This document shows positions 1 to 11,400 of a stretch of DNA of 64,000 nucleotides, piece by piece. The notes beneath the pieces were generated by a model that saw only the letters and a list, made by a program, of their open reading frames with translations, ran no database searches and was not told the DNA's origin. Every line of letters begins with the position of its first letter. Position 1 is the first letter of the stretch. A program made the position numbers and the translations under genes. The DNA comes from Trogon surrucura. Its lineage: Eukaryota; Chordata; Aves; Trogoniformes; Trogonidae. The DNA lies in the NCBI GenBank assembly GCA_020746105.1, contig CM036617.1:170962412-171026411 (forward strand), written 5' to 3'.

Positions 1-2287
1 TAAAGTTGGTGCTACAAAAGATATGCTTTGTATTAATGCAAATTGTTGTCTTGATTTTATGTTTACAAATCCCTCTGCCATTTTCTTTTAAAGAATTATA
101 CAAGTGTGCTGTATAAGAAGTCTGAAATGTTTTCAAGCATACATATTGCTTGACTTAATAAGCATACTGCATATGGTAAAATGAATGAATTGTTTTTCCT
201 AGGTGGAAAATGTCAAGCATGCCTCCATCTTCGTTTTTTGCATATGTAGTACAGTTTTTCTGTGCGTAAATTAAGCTACTGAAAGTTTTGAATCCTTTTA
301 CTGTCTTGTCACTTTTTCCACAAGCGAGAAAACTTGACAGTTGCTGCTCACTTTTGGCAAAGCTCGGCAGACACAGTTACTCACGAGGCAGAGATCCATA
401 GTGATTTACAGTTTAGTTCTTACCAATTCCTGCAGATTTCAGTTTCCTCTTTAGATTTCCATACATGGGATGCAGTGATACTGCAATACTCCAGCAGGAA
501 CAGAACACTATATATGTGGAAAATCAAGCAATACACGAATTTTTCGGCCTCAAAACTGTCATGCTGTTTGTGCACACACAGTGTTAGCCTTGTGCTCTGC
601 CCTCTGCCATCCCGCTCCATTTGTTGACCCTCACGAACCTCTGTGGACATGCCCCTCCTTACAGCTCTGCTTTTGTCAGCAGAAACCGGTAACTTTTTTT
701 TCCAACACAGAGGAAATTAATTCAGAAAGGGAGGAAAAGCTGGGGCAGTGAAAGTGAATCCTTATCCCTTTACCCTCTAGTTCAACTGGCAGTATTTTCC
801 CCCTCCACAGAACAAAATCATTGGGGTTGAGGGTCAGAAGGCAGGAAAAGGATCTCTGGGTCACCGGGGAATACTGAGCGGAGGAGAGAATTGTTTTGGC
901 ATATGAAGTCTTATTGCTCAGTGGAGTGGGAAGAGGAAAGAAAGCAGCGTTTTGTCCTGTAGCTCCCTCAGGAGGGTTCTTTGTCCCTCGAAGTGTTGAC
1001 AAACTCGGATCCAGCTAGTGAGCAGAGGGTTAGCAAAGGAAGACGGGAGACTTTTGCCTTCATCTCCTGCCCTTTCACGGCACCACTCATGTTACAGGCT
1101 AGCTCTAATGGCATTGTCAATATTTCATTACGTTATGACATTTGGTTTTATGATACTTATCAATGTAAAATTTCAAATAGCATCACAGTCTACTACTAAC
1201 TGAAAAGCTTTTTATTTTTTTCTTTAGTTACAAATTTTCCAAAACTGCATAACTGAAGTAAAAAACAATTCTTATTTGCCTTTGTGTTTTTAAATAAATG
1301 AACGTTCAGGATTCTCTTTATAGACTTCAATGGTTTCTGTGTGCAGTACAATATTAAAGAGGCTCTGCTGGCCAGTAGCCAGTGCTTACCAGACTGGTGA
1401 TTTGAGGCATATTTTAAATTATATATAGCCCTGGTTTGTGGCTATTTCAGGATCTCATTCCAATTTATAAAATTACTTGCACTACTTAAAAATTGTGGAA
1501 GAACAACTTACTGCATATTTTTAAAAGATTTGTACTTTGTAAATAGCTTTCATTAATTAAGTTTTACAGTAGCAGTGTTAGGTCACTGTTATGTTATTGT
1601 TCCAGAAGTTAGATTTTCCCTTTAAACCTTTAAAATCAAACTGTAAACTGGTTTCTTCTGGCTTTATCCCATAGAGCTAGAAAGTTCCCCCTTAGGTATA
1701 ATGCGATAAGTTCCATGTTAATGTTCTCCAATCCATCCAAAGCAAGGTGATGGATCTGTAGACTAAAGCCCAGATTGATTCCACTGAATTTCACTGAGCC
1801 GTTCAAATCAAAAATCTGCTACTTCTCTGAAGTCAGTGGTTGTGGGTCAGGATGTCACCCAGATCTTGAATGGTCTGAACTGAACTTTGTGAATGTCCCT
1901 TTACCTCTGTATTGCCTAAGGTCCCAACTGAGAGCTTTCTTTAAGTGCATAAAGTTACGTGGGTTCAACTCAGACCCACAATCCATGGAGAAGGGTTCCA
2001 AGAGTCCTTTACAAATGACCTGAGAGTGTGGGATGGTGAAATTGAAAGGAGAAGCCGTAATCCTCCACTTAAAGATCTAAATTAAAAATGAGGTATAAAA
2101 GGATTTCTCCCTTAATTGTAACTTTAAAGATTTTACTGTCTGTGTGTTAGCTTATTGGTTCTGGGACTCTTTTTGTTATTTTCAGAATCATTATTAAAAT
2201 TGCAGATTAAATAAAGAGAGGGAAAAAGGATTATTTCTGAGGATGTGATTTGGGATGTAACTTAATAGTTGCATATTGTTCTGTTAG
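1..2287 (+). other. NR2C1: NR2C1 intron, 3' part
   Basis: This is the downstream part of the intron between the last DNA-binding-domain exon and the first hinge exon. I found no zinc-finger coding sequence on the plus strand, no CR1 match and no exon with matching phase. It is AT-rich unique sequence. The acceptor is TTAG at 2284-2287. Confidence 0.8.
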
Positions 2288-2435
2288 CTGTGCAGTGTGA
2301 AAGGAAACCTATTGATGTGTCAAGAGAAAAACCTTCAAACTGTGCAGCCTCTACAGAAAAGATCTACATTCGCAAAGATCTTCGTAGTCCATTAGCTGCA
2401 ACCCCAACTTTTGTAACGGACAATGAAACAGCAAG
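2288..2435 (+). CDS. NR2C1: NR2C1 hinge exon (window exon 1)
   Basis: Encodes [14 protein letters not shown] followed by the [11 protein letters not shown] segment. The first two bases (CT) complete a codon, probably serine, split with the upstream exon. The exon ends in phase 2 (AG, completed by A at 2531 to arginine). The donor is GTATGT at 2436. The CERKP segment is the C-terminal extension just after the DNA-binding domain. Confidence 0.95.
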
Positions 2436-5400
2436 GTATGTAAATTCTACTCAGAAACAGCTGTTCTCTGAAAGAGGAAGAACTAACTTTAAAATTAATC
2501 AAAATTACAACTTGTTTTGTTTTGTGTCAGATCGACAGGTCTGCTGGAATCAGGAATGTTTGTCAACATTCATCAGTCTGCAATAAAAAGCGAGCCTACT
2601 GTGCTGATGACTCCAGATAAGGTACAGGATGATACATATGACTGATAAGCAGAGTTAAAGAGAGTTGACTGAGGTGATTGTGCATGTGGGGAGGGAAGGA
2701 TGTTCTGTTTTACTTTAAATCACTCCTTTACAACACTAGCCAGTGTTGCAAATGCCTTCTGTTCACAGGAATGCTTTTAGCCTCCCATAGTAAAAATACT
2801 GAAAACTCTGCAAAGCAAATGCCCTCCCTCCTCTTTTTCAGAGAGCTTTTAAGGGTTGCATACCTTTGCTTTGTATTGGGCAATCTTGACACTTGGAAAT
2901 TTCTTTTGTGCCAATGAAGTGAGATGTTTGCAAAACCTCATGTGACATTATGACAGTGCATTTCATAAATACTTATTAGGGTTTTTCTCCCAAATTGCTA
3001 AGTTTTTTGCAAAGCTAATAAGAGCTATCTCAGCAACAATTTTACTTCTAAGCTGGTTTTCCTTTGTTTCCATTTTGTTACGCTTACTGATCCACTAAAG
3101 CCATGTGGTAACTTCCCTACACATGCACAGTAGGAAGCTTTTGTATTTTTCTAGCTGATATTAAATTACCTCATACTGTTTGCATGCATTTTGCCTCGCT
3201 TGCTCTGTCTGCAGCATGCTCTATCAAAAGTTGTTTATTCCATTTCATTTTTCTGGCTCTATAGAGGATGACAGTGCAAGCTCAATAACAAGTAGCGTGA
3301 TGGTGTTAGCAGCAGCATAGTTGTCTGTAATCGTGCACTTCCCTTATTAATTTTTTGGGGGGGAGGACAGAGCTCAGGGTGAGAAACATGCCTTACTGCC
3401 TCTCTTGAGTTGCTGGTCAGTACTTAATCACCTTGTTCCCTTGCAGACATAAAAAACAGAGAGGCTGCAGCAGATTTCTTTTTCTGCTTGCTTTTAAAGG
3501 TGAATTTTATCTATTCCTTCTTTTCAGATGTTCTCCTACACAATTACTACTGACTCATTTACACGAGGAAGGAAGGAAGATGCTAAAAATATAATGTAGT
3601 GCAGTCTTATAGTGCTGGTGACTGACTAGTGAGTGGAGGTGATAAATTCTCTTTCTGCACTTGCTTGCCATTTGTAGCATTCTTTCTGAAAGAAGTAGAT
3701 AGCTATTACTTTGAAAAGTAAATGCCTAAATATTTCATATTTTAGAAGCATTGCAGTGTCTAATTGCTGCATTATGATTACCCATTTACTGAAAACAATA
3801 ATTTTCTTACAGGTCTATTCACACGCTCAGTTCTTTTGCGTACAGGTTAGGTTCTTCTATTGCAAGTTAACTGCTGCCAATATGAGAGAATTAAAAGCTC
3901 TGCTTTTCCTTTAGGTTGAAGCATGTCAGGGAGATTTAAGTACGCTAGCAAACGTGGTGACTTCATTAGCAAATCTCAGTAAATGCAAAGACATGTCACA
4001 AAGCAGCACAGAACTGTCTATGATTGAGAGTTTAAGTAATGGAGATGCATCATTACCTGAACTCCAGCAAGAAGAGCAAGCTAGTACCGATGTTACAAGG
4101 TAAGGCATGTCGCAGTTTAAAATGTTACTGTTTTCGAAAAGGTTTGTTTCAATTCAGACCATTAGTTAAATCATCACATAGTAGAAAATTTATCTGCATT
4201 AAAAATAGTAATAATAGCAGCCTAAGCTCATGCAGAACACAAATCTTGTAAGATTCTTCCAAGAGAAATCCATTTGAGAAATACTTTTAGTTGTTTCTAC
4301 TTGAAATGAATTTCAGTGTAAATGTTACAGCACATTTTTCTTACTTTTTCATTGGCCTTTACAATGTTTGCTAGATCTTGTACTATGGTCTTAGTACTTT
4401 GTGTCATCCTGGAAAGTTTCTTAGAGATCTCATCTATATAAGTAGTTTAATACCTGTAAGTATTAATTGCCTTAAAAACTTGAAAAGCATTTTTTCACGG
4501 GGGAGGTCACAGAATTCTCACTGCTAATACAAATACATTCATTGAATATCTTACAAACTTGTGCCTTGCACTGGTTTTAACTGAGCCATTTTGATGAGCG
4601 TATGTGTAAGATACTCTACGTTAGTACATACTCAGTTATTCCATCAATCACAGTCATGTTCTTCCTTGGTTGTCATTCCATGCAAGGCTCTGACAGCTGT
4701 CCTAGCAATATTCCTTTAAGGAAAAAAAGATTGGTATATAGTGAAGTAGTTGGTACTGGCTGAAATACAGGATTTACAGAGTGCGTTGAGAGTAGCCCTG
4801 AAGAGAAGGACTTGGAGGTGTTGAGAAGTTCAACATGAGCCAGCAATGCGCTTGTGCAGCTTAGAAGGCCAACCCTGTCCTGGGATGCATTAAGAGGAGT
4901 GTGACCAGCAGATCAAGAGAGGTGATTCTCCCCCTTCTTGCTCTTGAATACTGCATCCAGTTCTGGGGTCCTCACCATAAGAAGGATATGGATCTGTTGG
5001 AACAAGTTCAGAGGAGGGCCACAAAGATGATCCAGGGGCTGGAGCACCTCTGCTATGAGGACAGGCTGAGGGAGCTGGGATTGTTCAGCCTGGAGAAGAG
5101 GAGACTCCGGGGGGACCTTATAACTGCCTTCCAGTACCTGAAAGGAACCTACAAGAGTGTCCAGTGATAGAGAAAGGGGAAGTGGATTGAGATTGAAGGA
5201 GAATAGGTTTGGATTGGATCTTGGAAGAAATTCTTCAGTACGAGAGGGGTAAGATTCTGGAATAAATTGCCCAGAGAGCTTGTGGATGCCCCCTCCCTGG
5301 AGGTGTTCCAGGCCAGGTTGGATGAGGCCTTGAGCAACCTGGTCTAGTTGAGGGCATCCCTGCCCGTGGCAGGGAGGTTGGATTAGATGATCTCTAAGGT

Positions 5401-8400
5401 CTTTTCCAACCCTTCCAGCCATTCTGTGATTTCCCCTGTGGTCTCTATTGCCTTGCATAATTACAAGCAGGATGCATTTGTTCTGCTCATTTCTTTATAT
5501 GCTGCTTAGAAAGTCCATGTGACTTTATATATGTGCTGATTTGGGCCTCTGCCGTGTCCTCCAAGATAAAGGGTGTAAGAATATGGCTGGGTAAATACTG
5601 TTGTTGTGCTCATAAACTTCACTCAGTACTATGACTGTGCAAAAAGATGTAGTAATCTTTCATTACTTTCCTTCTTGGGGCTTTCAGATGCTTGTTTTGG
5701 CCAACTTCATTGTTTCTGTTCAGTTTTAAAAACCTGTCTATGAAAAGGCATCAAGTTCACTCAGCCAGAGAGCTTGAAAGAACTCTGACTCAGCTTAAAG
5801 CCTACTCTTGTCCAGTTGGTTGCCAAATGAATTTACAGTGAGGAGGTTCAAGATAAGTATTGCCATGGAAGGGACATGTTATCCAAGCAGAAGCTAAAAT
5901 CGTTATCTAAATCTTTGATTTCCTTGCCAGGCTCTCTGCCAGCTTGATCTAACAGACAAATATATTTACTGAAGAAAAGGAGTGTAAGGGATTTCAGGAA
6001 GCAAGTTTTATCCAGCCGTGTTTTTCATGTATTTTACTACACTCCATTGCTTGCAGCTACAGCAGTTAAGGTTTCGCTCTTGCCAACAGAAATTTAGTGC
6101 ACAACTTTGCTCCTAGCGTTCTGCTGCTTTTCTATTGTACCATTACATGCCTTGCCCTTGAAAGGCTTCATTATCTGTATTAATTTTTCAAATGTTTTTC
6201 ATGTGGCACTGTATACAAATGCTTCTGCTCTCAGGATATCTCTCAGGATATCTCATCTGTCTGTAGGCAGTGATCGAATCTGAATGTTTTTGATTGAAGA
6301 TATGTCAGTTGTTTCTGAGGTGTATTTGTGAACAGAAAAACAACAGATCTGTTATCAGGCAGCAGAATTATGAGTAACACATCCGTGCTTGTCCTGACAT
6401 CTCCCCATAATGTTTGTGCACGTGCCAGGAGTCACTGCCCCACATCAAAGAGCACTATTGAAAGTATGAGAGTGCTTTCTCCTATATATTTTTAAAGTCT
6501 CTTCAAAATAAGTTGAATAACTTAATCACAACTTGTTACCTTAAAAACCCAAACAGCTTATTCTGTGCTTCAAAGTAGCAAAAATCTGTAAAATTCATGT
6601 ATGTATTAAGCTGCTTTAACAGGAGTCTAGTGATCATGTCCTCAAAACACTCATGCCAGCGCTCGCAGTAAGCATCGCTAAAGAGATCTTGAGAGGCAAA
6701 CTGTGATTCAGCCGCACAATCAATATGTCAAAACTGTGAATTTGTTGGCAACTAGTGTGAACAGGATCTGCTGCTAATTTCTGCTTCCACTGTAAGTTGG
6801 AGGTTTCAGGGATTTTGATCAGTGGAGCATCAAGAAAAGCATGCTACCGACTTTTTATTTTCCATATCTGGTTCTTTGAAATAGATGTTTAAATACAGGT
6901 TTCAGACGTGGAAGTTTCTCCTGAATTGAAACAGTCTCTAGAATGAGATATTTTTTTTGATTTTTTTTTTTTTTTTTTTGATCTTACAGGGCATTTGATA
7001 CTCTTGCCAAAGCATTAAATCCAGGAGAGAGTCCAGCATGCCAGAACTCTGAAAGTATTGAAGCCAGCGTACAGCTGATGGGTGGAGAAACAAGCATGAA
7101 TATTGTTGAAATAGAGGGGCCACTACTCAGTGATGCACATGTGGCATTCAGGGTACTTGACACTTTTTTACTACTGACTAGTTATAACCATTTCAACGTC
7201 GTAACACAAAATAATGATCTGTTTAAATCTATTATGAATTTCTTAGAAGAGTAACTGTTTGTTCAGTTATTGCCATTCGTTTCTGATGAGCATCCTGCTT
7301 TTGTTCACTGGTTCACTATTTGTCTGAAAATGTTCAATGACTCTTTGGTGGTTGAGCTGCACTGTTTATTTTATAGCTTCTTACCTTAAAAATACTAGGT
7401 AATCCACACAAAAGGACTTACACAGACGAGTGTCACACAAAGCTGAAAGTCACCATCCACATTCTCACTGGTTACCAGGTGGTTCTGATACAATCTGCAA
7501 CTGGATTTTGAGGCTCTTCAGTGTATTTTTCAGTTTCTCCTATGTATAAACCCTATTTTAATATGGTATTAATTGACTTTAATGATAAAGCAGAAATTAT
7601 GGCTTCTTTTTTAGTGAGCCATATATTTTCTGTCTTTATTTCTCATTTTACAAGCCTGCAGAAATTATTTTATCCATGTTCTTCATCATCTTATTATTCA
7701 CAGACAAATCAGAAAGCTTGCTTATCTGAAAACCTCTGTGGTACCAAGCATTTTATTAAACTTTGACCTCAGACCATGTTTTGATCACTCAAATAAATAC
7801 CTCTCTAATGCAAATGTCAGGATCTTTTTAAAGATTGTGTTAGCCAAACCGTTATATTACAACGTATCGATTTCTAACAATAAAACCACAACACTATAAT
7901 TGGCAGGTTTGGGTCAAATCCCACTTTCTTCACCTATGCAGGTAACACCACTGATTTTACTCGTGTACGTAGAGCAAGGCAGAGCTGGTCCTTTCTGACA
8001 TACATGGGTTATATTTTTAGGAGTTGGGAGCAGCTGTTTATTAGATATTTTGCTCACACATCCAAAGATTTTTGATGTGTAAAATGTTAATTATAAGTAC
8101 AAAAAAGAGATGTTTTGTGAAATAGAATTCACACACATGCACTCTCCCCATGAATTGTGGTGACTCCTATAATTTTTCAGGCCGTTTACTCCGCTGCTCT
8201 GGGGGAAGTTTTAGAAAGTAATCATGTTTCTGTGCTTGTATTTTTTATGTGTTTATCTCTCTCTAAATGCAAGCGACTTCATTCTTATTATGGTGATTCT
8301 TCTAAAACTGTTATTCTTTAAGAGTGTCTCAAAAGTTGAGTTTCATTTGGCATTTTCCATCTCTGGGTGTTCCAGATATGAATATTTTTTAATATGAATA

Positions 8401-11400
8401 TCTTTATTATAAAGATTCAATTTTTTTTGCCTCTTTTTTTTGCCTTGCAGTTACTCTAGGGTATAACTGTGGCTAATAATGAAAAAGTTAGTAATTCAAT
8501 TTTATTTCAGGATTATTCCATGTTCCTTTAAAAAACAGTTTTACTGTTTTGCTTAGAAGAAACTCAAAGACTGATTTTTTTTTCTTACCATGTTTTTTAT
8601 GAAGAACATAAAATAACTGGCTTGCACTCTTTTCTTTTTGGTTGCCAGCTCACCATGCCTTCTCCTATGCCTGAATATCTTAACGTCCACTATATCTGCG
8701 AGTCTGCCTCCAGGTTGCTTTTCTTGTCCATGCACTGGGCACGTTCCATTCCATCTTTCCAAGCTTTAGGGTAAGTGTTCAGTTACTCTATTCACGCATA
8801 TTGTGAATGCGCATTTTTAAATATTTTTTTCAGTCTTCTTTAGGGACACTTTAAAATATATATATATACTTACTAAAACAGTTTTCTAGATCTTCACTGT
8901 GAAAGTAAATTTTCTCACTCAAAACTGCTCCCAATTTCAGTCCAATTTAGATAGTTTGGTTGGGTTTTGAAGGAAAAAGGAGTAGATTTGTGACAATCAA
9001 ATGCCTGTACACTTCTACTTCTTTCATAGATTTTTACTTCTACTTCTTAATACATTTTTAGTAAATGAGACGTTCTGTGATTTTTTTAATGGCCACATCC
9101 CCAAAAAAGATGCATATCAGGCAATCACCAAAAAGAAGCTCCTCTCTGGATCCCCAAATATTGGTAACTTTAAAGGTGAATTAGAAGGAATAATTTTGCC
9201 TTTAATAACCTATTTGAAGAAAATAGTTAGCTAGATACAGCAAGCATTCAGGATAAAGTTGTCTACTTTCAGGGAATTTTTCAAAAACAAATGGTTGCTG
9301 TAACCAGAAAGTAATTCTTACTATTCTTTTTACAGTTTGTATAACATTCTGCTTTTCCAGCAGAATTCAGCATATCATTTAAAATTCTTAAGCTAAATGT
9401 GGTAGTCCATTGCCAACCATCATGAGAAAAAAATTCAAAACAACATGGGGAAATAGAATTTCTGTTATTTTCAGAAGTAATTTTCTGAAGATGCATCAAA
9501 CAAAAAAAGCTACTGTATCAGCTCTGAAACAAAGGGAGTATAAATCATACTTGCTTGTTCTTGTCTACAGTGTTTTTCTTTAATTCACTATCGAAATAGT
9601 GTATGATCGTGGCAGTAAAGAGAACTCTTCTTCTAAGTGAGGGATTGTCCCCTTTTCCAGAAAGGCTGTCAAAAGCAGGATGATCTGTGATTACCATTTG
9701 TTTTTGTTCAGATGGTTAAGCCAAATGGTTCTACATTGTTCAAGGAAAAATACTATATTGTCTGTAATTGAAGCCTGTGTTGTGGAGAAGGAAAAAGTAA
9801 AATTCTATAAAGTTAAAAAAATAGCAAAAGTAAAATAAAGAGGTAAATATGATGTTTTGTTTTAGTAGAAATTGTTGCCCAGCTGAATTTCAAAATATGT
9901 AGCAAATTAACATGGTCCATTGTATCATTATACATTTTTAAAAGTTTTTTGTTATGGAGAAATGCTGTAAATTAGTGTTATAACAACAAGTGGGAATTGC
10001 TTTTTAAAAACATTGTTTTTAACATGTCTCCAAAAAGATTTAACAAGAAAGGCATATGGAAAATCTGCATATTTTTTAATATGTTACTTCCAAAAATATT
10101 TTTTGTTTGAATAAAAAAAAATAGAGGAGTAGACTGTCTTAATAGTGTTAATATTCACCTATGCCACCATTTACAGTCCCAGCCAAGATCATGGGCAGCA
10201 GTGTACTTAAACACCATTTAACATAAATAGACAGATTTCCTTGTGGAGAGCTTAAAATACTCATTTTTTTTCAAGTGGAGATTTATTTGAGATTAACGTA
10301 GCTTTTTTGGTTTGAGCACATTATGTACCATAATTTTGGCTTTGAGAAGGGTGACTTATTTCACTTTTAAAATGAAATTTGTGGTACTAGTGGTTGAGGG
10401 GAGTCTACGAGCCAAAGCAAAACCGCAGTAATGGTTTTGTAAGGAAAATAGATAATTACATCTGGGTGATTCCCTCCTCAGGCAGTGTTTTCCTTAGTCA
10501 TGGCAAGAGACTTGGCATCGGCATATTTATGTGATTAATGATACCAAGATATTGAATAATTCATCTTCCTGCATGAGGATCTTTGTGGGCAAGAGAGGTT
10601 CCCACTGAAACATTCATCAACCTGCTCACGGCCTTTTAGTTTTTTTGAGGCTGCTGAAGTTTGATCAACTGGTTCTAGTCCCAATTTGATCAGCTATGGG
10701 GGTGCTGCAGGCGCTGTATTTATCTACAGACATAACAGCTGAGTAGCCAGTTCAACCAATTTTCAGTGTTGTCCTCAGGAGGTGAATGGGCGTGTGACAA
10801 ATATGAGTAGAAGCTGCACGTACAGTAGCGTGTCCACCATAACAAGAACTTGATCATAGTAAAAAATGTTGCCCTGGGGAAGCTCGCAGTAATCCAGCAC
10901 AGGACAAGTCCACATTAATCCGTCGTGTGGGATATTAGTAGCACAGCAAATCATCAGAAATGCTCTTGAAGATGACATCAACGTTCTTGCCAAAAACCCA
11001 TTCCACTGTATTCCTGCAGCTGAAATCCCAGCTTTAATATGCTTTTCTTCTTTGATAGGGCTTGTGCTTCTTTTAAGTTTACATTATTTATATTTACTGG
11101 CTAAAACTGGGAAAGCTGCTACCTGAATTTGACTCCTCACTGGTAGGATTTCCTTTTTAAGGTGCTGAGCTCTTGTTAAGCTCTACAAGTTGAGAGATGC
11201 TGCTTGGCAATATTGAAGGTTAGGTTACTAATACGAAAGAGCCTGAATATGAATTGACATACCTAATTTTAAGCTTCAGCATTTGGAAAAAAGTGACTTC
11301 TATTTGTGCTTTGAAGTCTGTATTTCAAACCTTATTACGAACACGAAGGAGATACATAAAATAGCAGTCAGGAAGCTCAGAAACTTGATCTCACATGTTC

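Noticed and set aside
1-2287. DNA-binding-domain exons of NR2C1
   Set aside because: No zinc-finger cysteine pattern or matching exon was found; they must lie upstream of the window.
4901-5458. Independent protein genes on either strand at 4.9-5.5 kb
   Set aside because: The plus frame is the CR1 ORF2 C-terminus and the 181-codon minus frame is its shadow.
10775-10993. Minus-strand 72-codon frame as a processed pseudogene
   Set aside because: No protein family was recognised, and neither a poly-A tail nor target duplication was seen.
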